A program made the position numbers and the translations under genes. This document shows positions 1 through 6,917 of a stretch of 10,654 nt of DNA, one piece after another. The notes beneath the pieces were generated by a model, which worked only from the letters and a program-made list of their open reading frames with translations, made no database searches and was not told the origin of the DNA. Position 1 is the stretch's first letter. Every line of letters starts with the position of its first letter. Origin of the DNA: Thermoplasmata archaeon (GTDB lineage Archaea; Thermoplasmatota; Thermoplasmata; Thermoplasmatales; Thermoplasmataceae); assembly GCA_021799315.1 (NCBI GenBank), contig JAJZAR010000046.1, forward strand, positions 1-10,654. Reading direction: 5' to 3'.

Positions 1-42
1 AGACATTCGTATGACATTTTATGAAACTTGAGACGCCCTAAT

Positions 43-50
43 AATATAAT
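43..50 (+). promoter_or_regulatory. TATA-like box for the solute-binding protein gene
   Basis: The AT-only stretch aatataat is centred about 26 bases upstream of the ATG at 72. That is the distance expected between an archaeal TATA box and a transcription start lying at or next to the start codon. No Shine-Dalgarno sequence precedes the ATG, which fits a leaderless or nearly leaderless transcript. Inferred from position and composition only. Confidence 0.5.
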
Positions 51-71
51 TAAGATAACACAAAGATCAAA

Positions 72-1481
72 ATGGATAACCCAATAGAACCAAAAAAAAG
101 TAATAAAAATTTGCTGATTACAGCAATTGCAGTGGTTGTAGTTATTGTATTGGTGGGCTCATTCGTTGGACTTGATTACCATAACTTGGTAAAACCAAGT
201 AAATCTACAAGTTCAACATCCACTCTGTATGTATATTCAGGTGTGAGTGGTCCGAAGAATTCGGATCACCTACTTGGAGGTTGCGTGGTGGCTGAAATGA
301 AAGGCGGTAGCGCACCAGCTGCATCAGCCCAACTCATGGCTTACCTTCTTAACCCAGCAATACAGAAAGCATGTGCTGACCATACGGGATTTATCGCCGT
401 AGATACTGGTGCATACACATCATCACCAAGCACTTCAGTCCCAACCATATATTCCTCAACCAACGCAACAGTAGATATTTCATATTATACAAGCATATCC
501 ACCTCAGACGAGGCCTATGTCACATCAGTCATAAACAACTTTATGAACGAATATAAAAATATTAAAGTGACACCTAGCTTCATAACGGCATCTTCCATGG
601 TCGAGGAAGTGTCATCTCTTGTCACAGGACATTCACATGCAAATGTGGTTATGACAATTGATAATCTTGACGTTGGTGTGTTATTCTACGATGGTTATCT
701 AGCAAACCTGACGAGCATAGCGCCAACAATAAGCAATGGTCAATTTGTATCTCAGATTGCAAACCTAAACAACTATGAAAGTCATGTGTTTGGAGGAATA
801 TATTTCTTCACTCAGTTGACAAACATTCCTCTAGTATGGATAGATTACACCGCTTTGCAAGGTGCAGGCATATCAAAGGTTCCAACTACATATACACAAC
901 TCTATACAGACGCGAAAACACTATACCAGAAGTACGGTGTTGGAGAAATTAATTTCCAGGGACATGGTGGTGCAAGCACTCCTACGGAACTGTATCAATG
1001 GATGGTTCAGTTTGGTGGAAACCCAATGCTATTCAATGACACCGGCGATATTCAGGCTATGAGTTATATTTACAACCTGAGCGCCTACTTTTCACCTGAT
1101 TACACCACTTCATACTGGGCAACATATACTGGATTAGCCTCTAACTCATACACAATGATGTACTATCAATGGCCAGGATCAGTTAATCTTACAAAGTTAG
1201 GCATGACTTCTTATAACGCAACAGACACTGTATCTAACCAATCTCTAGCAGCAATGAAACTTGGAGTGTTCCTCAGAAGTCCAGTAGCTTGGATAGGACA
1301 GTGGCAAACAATGATGGACAACGCATGGGTCCAAATTGTTGAGCACAAGTCGGGATTATCTAGCATTCCCTCTATACTATCTACATGTAATTCGAACATG
1401 GTATCTTACTTAGCTTCAAACTATAACAGTGAAGTTGCAGCCAATTACACGGCAGGTATGTATGCCCCAGTCATGGGATAA
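72..1481 (+). CDS. Membrane-anchored extracellular (sugar) solute-binding protein of an ABC transporter, with a rearranged C-lobe segment
   Basis: The protein (469 aa) should capture a solute, probably a sugar or oligosaccharide, outside the cell for an ABC importer. After a Lys-rich start, residues 13-34 form one hydrophobic segment with no lipobox Cys, so it is probably an uncleaved membrane anchor. A Ser/Thr-rich linker follows (43-51). Residues 134-370 read like the usual N-lobe and middle of the family: VDISYYTSI, then DNLDVGVLFYDGYLANLT, VFGGIYF, NIPLVWID, PTELYQWMVQFGGNP and YQWPGS. Residues 397-420 (LGVFLRSPVAWIGQW) match the usual C-terminal end. The piece expected between these, a SGxSGPxxxDHxxGG motif followed by a helix ending NPAIQKACADHTGF, is instead at residues 53-115. 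At least eight N-glycosylation sequons (for example N131, N212, N323, N335, N382) suit an exposed surface protein. No permease or ATPase gene follows. Family assignment is firm; substrate is unknown. Confidence 0.85.
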   Translation: MDNPIEPKKSNKNLLITAIAVVVVIVLVGSFVGLDYHNLVKPSKSTSSTSTLYVYSGVSGPKNSDHLLGGCVVAEMKGGSAPAASAQLMAYLLNPAIQKACADHTGFIAVDTGAYTSSPSTSVPTIYSSTNATVDISYYTSISTSDEAYVTSVINNFMNEYKNIKVTPSFITASSMVEEVSSLVTGHSHANVVMTIDNLDVGVLFYDGYLANLTSIAPTISNGQFVSQIANLNNYESHVFGGIYFFTQLTNIPLVWIDYTALQGAGISKVPTTYTQLYTDAKTLYQKYGVGEINFQGHGGASTPTELYQWMVQFGGNPMLFNDTGDIQAMSYIYNLSAYFSPDYTTSYWATYTGLASNSYTMMYYQWPGSVNLTKLGMTSYNATDTVSNQSLAAMKLGVFLRSPVAWIGQWQTMMDNAWVQIVEHKSGLSSIPSILSTCNSNMVSYLASNYNSEVAANYTAGMYAPVMG

Positions 1482-1511
1482 TTTTTTCTCTATTTTTTAA
1501 ATCTTATTTTT
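1482..1511 (+). terminator. T-rich archaeal-type terminator after the solute-binding protein gene
   Basis: Three runs of five to six T (1482-1487, 1493-1498, 1507-1511) begin directly after the stop codon. Archaeal RNA polymerase terminates on such T tracts without needing a hairpin. A further seven-T run at 1531-1537 could serve as a backup. Confidence 0.6.
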
Positions 1512-1586
1512 AATCTTAACATCCAATTTATTTTTTTATTTGGCGAAGAAGGAAACCTGATACTTTTTTCATTGCAAACGGTTGGA

Positions 1587-1594
1587 TTTTTATA
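1587..1594 (+). promoter_or_regulatory. TATA-like box for the cyclophilin gene
   Basis: The stretch tttttata is centred about 31 bases upstream of the ATG at 1622, so transcription would start within a few bases of the start codon. There is no Shine-Dalgarno match before the ATG. Inferred from spacing. Confidence 0.45.
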
Positions 1595-1621
1595 GGCTGG
1601 CTGTATTTAGATGAGATATAA

Positions 1622-2077
1622 ATGAAAAAAGCGTTATTTGAAACAACAGAAGGGAATTTTGAAATACAGCTTGACGATGAGCATATGCCCATAACTGCTG
1701 GAAATTTCATAAAGCTGGCATCTAAGGGATTCTATGATGGGACCATATTTCACAGAGTTATTGCGAATTTCATGATTCAGGGAGGAGATCCAGAAGGCAC
1801 AGGAATGGGTGGACCCGGGTATACCATAAAGGATGAATTTACAAAAGATAACCACAACAGTAAGGGTACAATATCAATGGCAAATGCTGGACCAAATACC
1901 GGCGGGAGCCAATTTTTCATAAATCTTGTGGATAATTTCTATCTGGATTCAAAACATCCTGTGTTTGGAAAGGTTGTAAAGGGAATGGATATCGTTGAGA
2001 AAATTGGCAAAACAAAGACAAGCAGAAGCGACAGACCAGTTAATACAATAAAGATAGTGAAATGCACTATTGTTTAA
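1622..2077 (+). CDS. Cyclophilin-type peptidyl-prolyl cis-trans isomerase
   Basis: A single-domain cyclophilin (151 aa) that catalyses cis-trans isomerisation of Xaa-Pro bonds during protein folding. It has no signal peptide or membrane segment, so it should be cytosolic. The active-site signatures are all visible: FHRVI with catalytic Arg45, FMIQGGD with Phe50 and Gln53, MANAGPNTGGSQFF (86-99) with Gln97 and Phe98, and HPVFGKV (112-118) with His112 and Phe115. The position that holds Trp121 in human cyclophilin A is Tyr107 here, which by family knowledge usually means weak cyclosporin binding. The length matches the short prokaryotic PpiB type. It has its own promoter and appears monocistronic. 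Its last 11 bases overlap the 3' end of the opposite-strand pncB gene. Confidence 0.95.
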   Translation: MKKALFETTEGNFEIQLDDEHMPITAGNFIKLASKGFYDGTIFHRVIANFMIQGGDPEGTGMGGPGYTIKDEFTKDNHNSKGTISMANAGPNTGGSQFFINLVDNFYLDSKHPVFGKVVKGMDIVEKIGKTKTSRSDRPVNTIKIVKCTIV

Positions 2078-3242
2078 TTTTATCTAATCTTTCAACCAAT
2101 GCTGAAACACTTCTATCCCTTAACCTTGAAACCTTTTCATGTAAGCGAAGCAATTGCCCTTTTTCCATGAATTTCTGCAGCAATGGTACCATTTCGCCAT
2201 GTTCAGTACAGTATGGTTTTGAATCAAATAGCCCTATGGTACAGAAATCACACGTCTTACATGCATACACATTTTTCATACCGGATAGTTTGCCTCTCTT
2301 TGTTATGGGTTTCCCATTCAGTTCAACTATGTCCATACCAAAGTCTATTACTCTAGCTGAAGAAATAGATGTCCCAACCCCAAACACCTTTGCTCCTGCC
2401 TCACGAAGTTCTTTGAGTTGATCCTTCTTCAGCCCTCCAGAGATCATAATACCTATATTGCTGTGCCCTCTTATATCCAGTTCCCATCGTATTTCTCTTA
2501 TAATCTGGGCCATGTTGCCCCTTCTTGATGAAGGAGTATCCAGCCGGATATAATCTATATCGGGAAACTTTTCGGCAGCCTCAATGGCTTTGAACTTTTC
2601 ATCGCCAAAGGTATCTATTAGCAATGTTCTTGTTCCTTTTTTAAAATGAGTGGCGATATATGACCATGCCTTATCTTCACCCATGGTAAGAGCAAGTGAA
2701 TGCGGCATTGTTCCTGAAGGCTCTATACCTATAACTTCTGCTCCAAGTATGCCAGAAACTCCAGATGCCCCCCCAATATAAGCAGCTCTATCAATCATTG
2801 GTGAAATGGCAGGGTGCATTCTACGAATACCGAAGGAAATGAAAGGTGCAGGATAAGATGCCATAAATACCTTGGATGATTCAGTACTAATTCCAGATGA
2901 TTGACATAAAAATCCTAAAATTGCAGTTTCAAGTTCCATTATCTTTGAATATTCTCCTCTAATCACAATAAAAGGAATATTTCTGCCTAGAGAATCCCTG
3001 GGTGATATGATTGACCCTTCTGGGATTGCCCACATTTCTATATCCTTGCCCTTAAGCAATTCCATAACCTCTTGCAACCCCGTAAAATTGATCCATTCCT
3101 CAGATGTGGAAGATGTTATCTCCACAACTACCTTTACCTGTTCCTGACCAAGAAGATCATGACTGCGGCTGAAATACACATCACTGGCTTTCCCGTCCTC
3201 TATTTCCTTCTCTGTTGCTATGAAAAATTTTTTCCCTTTCAT
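2067..3242 (-). CDS. pncB: Nicotinate phosphoribosyltransferase
   Basis: The enzyme (391 aa) joins nicotinate to PRPP, with ATP hydrolysis, to give nicotinate mononucleotide in the Preiss-Handler/salvage route to NAD. Family motifs run in order: FLCQSSGIST (111-120), FGIRRMHPA (137-145), IGGASGVSG (156-164), GTMPHSLA (177-184), LIDTFGDE (208-215), RLDTPSSRRG (233-242), ISGGLKKDQL (267-276, a phosphate-binding region) and GVGTSIS (288-294). The C-terminus carries CKTCDFC plus a later Cys (C328, C331, C334, C345), matching the zinc-knuckle tail known from the Thermoplasma acidophilum enzyme. It is the last gene of the cysS-pncA-pncB operon. The upstream TAA and this ATG abut with no gap, and a GAGGTC Shine-Dalgarno lies inside pncA. 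The preceding gene supplies its substrate, nicotinate. Confidence 0.95.
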   Translation of the reverse strand: MKGKKFFIATEKEIEDGKASDVYFSRSHDLLGQEQVKVVVEITSSTSEEWINFTGLQEVMELLKGKDIEMWAIPEGSIISPRDSLGRNIPFIVIRGEYSKIMELETAILGFLCQSSGISTESSKVFMASYPAPFISFGIRRMHPAISPMIDRAAYIGGASGVSGILGAEVIGIEPSGTMPHSLALTMGEDKAWSYIATHFKKGTRTLLIDTFGDEKFKAIEAAEKFPDIDYIRLDTPSSRRGNMAQIIREIRWELDIRGHSNIGIMISGGLKKDQLKELREAGAKVFGVGTSISSARVIDFGMDIVELNGKPITKRGKLSGMKNVYACKTCDFCTIGLFDSKPYCTEHGEMVPLLQKFMEKGQLLRLHEKVSRLRDRSVSALVERLDKIKQ

Positions 3243-3764
3243 TTATTTGACCTCTTTCGAATTCATGATCCTTGCTCCGTACAATCTACTCATGGATGAT
3301 AATGCTGTATAATGATCTTCCTTCCTCAGACTGGCACACAGATCCTCCAGTACTATGATTTCAAAGTTCCGGTAAAATGCTCCCGAGACTGTAGAAGAGA
3401 CACAAATATCAGTACTTATTCCAAAGATGTACAGCGTTTGAGCTTGCATATCCTTGAGATATTGCTCCAGAGGCGTTCCAAAAAAAGCATCATAATTCCC
3501 CTTCCTGACTCTTTTCCCTTGAATAGCATTCATGCCATTCCACAGTTCTGAACCTGGTGTGCCTTCAAGGCAGTGCTCACCCCAGAGCTTGAATTCCTTA
3601 TCTCCGGAAGGGTGTGTATCCAGCGTGAATATGATCTTTTCGGTTTGCTGAATTTTTGACAAAAAATCCAAAGCTCTTTCAGCCGCCTCTCTGGCATTGG
3701 AACTACCCAGGGCTCCATCCACGAAATCATTCACAAAATCCACGGCTATGAAAGCCCTATTCAT
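3243..3764 (-). CDS. pncA: Nicotinamidase (isochorismatase-like cysteine hydrolase)
   Basis: The protein (173 aa) is expected to hydrolyse nicotinamide to nicotinate and ammonia. The catalytic triad of the family is present: Asp9 (AFIAVDF), Lys88 (RVRKGNYDAF) and Cys121 (GISTDICVSS). Metal ligands correspond to Asp49 and His51 (TLDTHP) and His64 (WGEHC). The segment GEHCLEGTPGSEL and the TDICV motif are characteristic of nicotinamidases rather than generic isochorismatases, and direct linkage to nicotinate phosphoribosyltransferase makes the substrate assignment strong. Its start overlaps the last eight bases of cysS, and its stop touches the pncB ATG. Length is normal for archaeal members of this family. 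No signal peptide is seen, so the enzyme should be cytosolic. Confidence 0.92.
   Translation of the reverse strand: MNRAFIAVDFVNDFVDGALGSSNAREAAERALDFLSKIQQTEKIIFTLDTHPSGDKEFKLWGEHCLEGTPGSELWNGMNAIQGKRVRKGNYDAFFGTPLEQYLKDMQAQTLYIFGISTDICVSSTVSGAFYRNFEIIVLEDLCASLRKEDHYTALSSMSRLYGARIMNSKEVK
3249..3254 (-). promoter_or_regulatory. Shine-Dalgarno for pncB inside the end of pncA
   Basis: Read on the minus strand, GAGGTC lies six bases before the ATG at 3242 and matches the archaeal anti-Shine-Dalgarno core. It supports this start and suggests coupled translation of an internal operon gene, in contrast to the leaderless first genes of other units. Confidence 0.6.
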
Positions 3765-5130
3765 AATGCCATCTCCTTTCTCCCTCTGAGTCTTCTACCA
3801 CTATGCCAAAATCCTTGAGAATCTTTCGCATCTCATCGGATTCCTTGTAAAGCTTCTTTTTTCTTAAATCATTTCTGAGTGTTACAAGATCGTCTACGGC
3901 CTTTTCATTAAGGAAAGCGTTTCCTTCAGGAATAATTTCAAGGTAGGAATTGGCGTCTTCAAAAAGTGTTCTGGCAAATGCCCTTTCTTCATCATTGAAA
4001 AGATCGTGGTGTTTGTGCAACTCAGATGCCAGTTCCATGAGAACACCTATGGCTTTTCGTGTGTTCAGTTCGTCATTCATGCCTGCTATTATGGCCTGCT
4101 TGTACTCTCTTAGCCTTTCCATGCCAAAACCTTTGGGGGATGAGGAATTTTCAGATGTGAACCTCAGGGCCCGGGAGATATATTCGCAGTTTTTTCTGGA
4201 CTCTTCCATGGCATCGTCGCTGAAATCCAGAGTAGACCCATAAAGGGTAGAAAGAAAACACATTCTTATGACTTCAGGCGTGTATTTACCAAGGGCATCG
4301 GAGACGCTCATAAAATTGCCTGTCGACTTTGACATTTTCTCTCCCTGTATGGTTAGAAGTCCGGTATACATCCACACATCACTTACTCTGGAATTCCCCT
4401 TCAGCGCTCTGAGAATGGACAGTTCAGATTCATGATGCGGAAAGAGCAGGTCTCTTCCGGCACCATGAATGTCATAATGTTTACCAAGATATTTGGTTGC
4501 GATGGCAGTATCTTCTATATGCCAACCCGGTCTTCCCTTCCCCCAGGGGCTTTCCCACCATATACTTTCATGTTCCTTCTTGAATTTCCAGAGAACAAAA
4601 TCCCTCTCGTCTTCCTTATAATCTGAGACCTCAGCTCTCTTTCCCTTTATGAGATTTTCTGAAACTTGTCCTGAAAGAACGCCGTATTTTTTATCCATCC
4701 ATACTCTGTAATATATGCCGTCTGGTAATCTATAGGTGTATCCTTTTCTTTCAAGTGATTTAATCTGACGCACAATTTCCTTTATGTGGGCAGTTGCAGG
4801 CGCATATAGATTCACTGCATTTATTTTCAGAGTTTTCATAGCCTGAATATATTTTTTTCGGAATGTTTGTGACAGTTCCAGAGGGTTAACATTCATTTCT
4901 TCTGCCCTTTTAAGGATCTTGTCATCAATATCGGTTATATTTTGAAGATAAAATACCTCCTTTCCAGAGTATCGTAAAAACTTCGCTAGAACATCGAAGG
5001 TAATATACGTCTTCAGATGACCTAAATGGGGCTCATCATACACTGTTGGACCACAGACAAATATTTTAATTACTCCATCTTTAATGCCAATTTCCCTTTG
5101 TATCCCTGAAAGCGTATCAATTAAACGCAT
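3757..5130 (-). CDS. cysS: Cysteinyl-tRNA synthetase
   Basis: A class I aminoacyl-tRNA synthetase (457 aa; E. coli enzyme 461 aa) that charges tRNA-Cys. The N-terminal catalytic part has FVCGPTVYD (24-32) followed by the HIGH-type motif HLGH (35-38), YLQNITDIDDKI (61-72), GRPGWHIE (199-206) and FPHHESE (230-236). The KMSKS loop is intact at 265-269. The C-terminal helical region (about 300-457) ends in the expected anticodon-binding-type tail. Of the four zinc ligands known in the E. coli enzyme (two Cys, His, Glu), Cys26, His232 and Glu236 are present, but the second Cys position is Asp207 (HIEDTAIA). I believe Asp occurs there in some other archaeal enzymes as well. It is the first gene of the cysS-pncA-pncB operon, with its own TATA-like box upstream. 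Confidence 0.96.
   Translation of the reverse strand: MRLIDTLSGIQREIGIKDGVIKIFVCGPTVYDEPHLGHLKTYITFDVLAKFLRYSGKEVFYLQNITDIDDKILKRAEEMNVNPLELSQTFRKKYIQAMKTLKINAVNLYAPATAHIKEIVRQIKSLERKGYTYRLPDGIYYRVWMDKKYGVLSGQVSENLIKGKRAEVSDYKEDERDFVLWKFKKEHESIWWESPWGKGRPGWHIEDTAIATKYLGKHYDIHGAGRDLLFPHHESELSILRALKGNSRVSDVWMYTGLLTIQGEKMSKSTGNFMSVSDALGKYTPEVIRMCFLSTLYGSTLDFSDDAMEESRKNCEYISRALRFTSENSSSPKGFGMERLREYKQAIIAGMNDELNTRKAIGVLMELASELHKHHDLFNDEERAFARTLFEDANSYLEIIPEGNAFLNEKAVDDLVTLRNDLRKKKLYKESDEMRKILKDFGIVVEDSEGERRWHYE
3771..3778 (-). promoter_or_regulatory. Shine-Dalgarno for pncA inside the end of cysS
   Basis: On the minus strand AAGGAGAT lies six bases before the ATG at 3764, within the cysS coding sequence. 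It fixes the pncA start despite the eight-base overlap of the two genes. Confidence 0.6.
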
Positions 5131-5150
5131 TATAAGGGTAATCGTAGTAA

Positions 5151-5161
5151 TATTAAATATT
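5151..5161 (-). promoter_or_regulatory. TATA-like box for the cysS operon
   Basis: On the minus strand an AT-only tract (atatttaata) is centred about 25 bases upstream of the cysS ATG at 5130, again implying a nearly leaderless transcript. It lies in a 106-base divergent intergenic region shared with the next operon. Confidence 0.5.
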
Positions 5162-5200
5162 GTTTCAGCATTTATAAGATCATTTCAATGAATGAAGGGC

Positions 5201-5211
5201 AAATTTAAATA
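5201..5211 (+). promoter_or_regulatory. TATA-like box for the SPFH/zinc-ribbon operon
   Basis: The tract aaatttaaata is centred about 30 bases upstream of the ATG at 5237. It is the only strong AT-rich box in the right position for the three genes that follow, which are closely spaced and share one direction. Confidence 0.5.
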
Positions 5212-5236
5212 ATTTGAATGGCATGTAAATTTCATT

Positions 5237-5785
5237 ATGGAAAACCAGCAGGATAATGGACCTGATATCAGGAAAACTGTTGACGATGACAAGTCTATTC
5301 TAAAAAAGATACAGCTTCTTATCCCCGGATTCAGAGGTTACAGGCAGAAAGAAGATATAAGAGCAGCAGACGAAATCCTTCGGAGCGAAATTGGAAAAAT
5401 TATGATTGGCGCCCTTTCTTCATTAAACAATTCAAGGCAGAGCGCAATAAATTTTAATAAATTTGGAGCTCTGAATTTTATAGGAAATTCCATATCCAGC
5501 GTGGAGACATTACAGGGAGATATTGTTCATGGACAGCAGGGATACTCAGGGCTGGTTGCCTCTGTCAAGGTAACAGACGAGGTATTGAATAAGCTCTATG
5601 AATATGACTACGAATATGTATCAAAATGCAAGGAAATAGCAGATCTGTGTTCCAAGGTTGAAAATGTTGGAGCTATGAACGACAACGATGTGTTGAATTC
5701 GCTTAACAACATCATGACTCTGGTGAATGACGCAAGGAAAGTGTGGACTACAAGAATGGAAACTGTAGAGGGAATAAAAGAGTGA
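5237..5785 (+). CDS. Unrecognised soluble helical protein, first gene of the SPFH/zinc-ribbon cluster
   Basis: I cannot assign a function to this 182-residue protein. It has no signal peptide, membrane span or Cys cluster (only C131 and C138). After a polar N-terminus, residues 27-50 carry LLIPGFRGYRQKEDIRAADE. This recalls an 'IPGYxGYxxKExRRxADxxLR' motif that I associate, from memory, with uncharacterised bacterial proteins. The rest (about 52-180) looks mainly alpha-helical, with an amphipathic stretch around 112-140 and another near 150-178. The gene starts the operon, about 30 bases after a TATA-like box, and its stop is six bases before the SPFH gene. It may therefore be a partner of that protein, perhaps in the place that PspA-like helical proteins hold in some bacterial SPFH loci. 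That role is inference. Confidence 0.8.
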   Translation: MENQQDNGPDIRKTVDDDKSILKKIQLLIPGFRGYRQKEDIRAADEILRSEIGKIMIGALSSLNNSRQSAINFNKFGALNFIGNSISSVETLQGDIVHGQQGYSGLVASVKVTDEVLNKLYEYDYEYVSKCKEIADLCSKVENVGAMNDNDVLNSLNNIMTLVNDARKVWTTRMETVEGIKE

Positions 5786-5791
5786 GTTTTT

Positions 5792-6910
5792 ATGTTCGGA
5801 AAAAAATCTAAGGACGTACCGTATAAGGGAGGAAGTCTGTTCGGATCTACCACAATAGCATGGGAAACACAATTCAAGGAAGGTAATTCCATGTGGAAGG
5901 TCCCAAGATTGATCAGGTTGAATGACAATATAGTGGTGAGAGAAGATGAAACTGCCGTATTTTTCAGGGATGGGAAGGTACTGACATATTTTGATCAGCC
6001 GGGAAGATACGCACTTACAGATTTCAACGCCCCCATAGTTGGCCCACTTGTTAAGGAACTGTCAGGAGTGCAGCAGCAAGCTGAGGTTTACTACCTTCAG
6101 AGAAGAGTGATGGATGGAAAGTTTGGAAGTGAAACTCCCTATCAGTTTATGGATCCAGCCTTTGGTATTGTGAACATTAAAGCCTTTGGCGAGTACAGGT
6201 GGAAAGTAACAGATCCTGCATTGTTTATCAATCAATTCGTAGGGACATTCAACATAGAATCCTCTACTGATGTGGAGAGCAGGCTGAAAGATCAGATCGT
6301 AGTGCTTCTTTACAACGCCCTCGGTAAGATGAAAGATACAGGAATGAAAATAACTGATATTCCTTCCAATCTTACCACAATAGAACAGGCCATTCTTGGT
6401 ATGGCACCTAGCAACTTTCAGCAGTATGGTGTTGGAATTGATAAAATTCAGGGTATAAACATCTCCCTGCCCGATGAGGTGCAGAAAGCCATAGACACAA
6501 GATCTGAGATGTCAGTCCTCGGGGTAAACTATATGCAATACCAGGCTGGACAGGCCATGGTAGATGCGGCCAAGAACCCGAATGGCTTCGCAGGTTTGGG
6601 TGCTGGAATGGGCGTTGGCATGGGCGCAGGTGCAGGAGTGGGTTATGCCATGGGCGGACAGATGATGTATAATCAACAATCTGCCATGCAACAGCAACCC
6701 GGAACCCAGAGCGCTGCACCTCAAAATGCACAGGGTAGACCATGTCCAAAGTGCGGAACGCTGGTGCAACCCAATGTGAATTTTTGCCCAAATTGCGGAA
6801 ATGATATGAGGGTTCAGACACCAGCGACTATAAAATGTCCAAAATGTCAGGCAGAAATTCCAGCTAATTCCAAATTCTGTCCTGAATGTGGGCAAAAAAT
6901 AACGGGGTGA
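5792..6910 (+). CDS. YdjI-like SPFH/Band-7 protein with two C-terminal zinc ribbons
   Basis: The protein (372 aa) belongs to the stomatin/prohibitin-like group with C-terminal zinc ribbon (COG4260, 'virion core protein-like'; B. subtilis YdjI). Residues about 20-240 form the SPFH domain, with family-like segments AVFFRDGKVLTYFDQPGRYAL (read as two parts, 55-75), KFGSETPYQFMDP (110-122) and NIKAFGEYRWKVTDP (128-142). A Gly/Met/Ala-rich stretch follows (266-291), then a Gln-rich linker. Two zinc ribbons close the protein: C318, C321, C332, C335 and C349, C352, C363, C366. There is no N-terminal membrane segment, so membrane association would be peripheral or partner-driven. Bacterial relatives act as scaffolds at the membrane in envelope-stress responses; the archaeal role is inferred. 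The ATG follows the previous stop by six bases. Confidence 0.9.
   Translation: MFGKKSKDVPYKGGSLFGSTTIAWETQFKEGNSMWKVPRLIRLNDNIVVREDETAVFFRDGKVLTYFDQPGRYALTDFNAPIVGPLVKELSGVQQQAEVYYLQRRVMDGKFGSETPYQFMDPAFGIVNIKAFGEYRWKVTDPALFINQFVGTFNIESSTDVESRLKDQIVVLLYNALGKMKDTGMKITDIPSNLTTIEQAILGMAPSNFQQYGVGIDKIQGINISLPDEVQKAIDTRSEMSVLGVNYMQYQAGQAMVDAAKNPNGFAGLGAGMGVGMGAGAGVGYAMGGQMMYNQQSAMQQQPGTQSAAPQNAQGRPCPKCGTLVQPNVNFCPNCGNDMRVQTPATIKCPKCQAEIPANSKFCPECGQKITG
6904..6910 (+). promoter_or_regulatory. Shine-Dalgarno overlapping the SPFH stop codon
   Basis: GGGGTGA lies seven bases before the GTG at 6918 and includes the TGA stop of the SPFH gene. This strong match supports the GTG start and suggests coupled translation of the two genes. 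Confidence 0.65.
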
Positions 6911-6917
6911 AAAAAAA

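Noticed and set aside
2..31. Possible C-terminal tail of an upstream gene (open frame ending in TGA at 29-31)
   Set aside because: Only nine codons are visible, too few to distinguish coding from chance; another part of the stretch is the expected promoter region of the next gene.
6408..6895. Long open frames opposite the SPFH gene
   Set aside because: They lie wholly opposite a well-supported conserved gene, have Trp/His/Cys-rich unlikely compositions, and show no recognisable domains.
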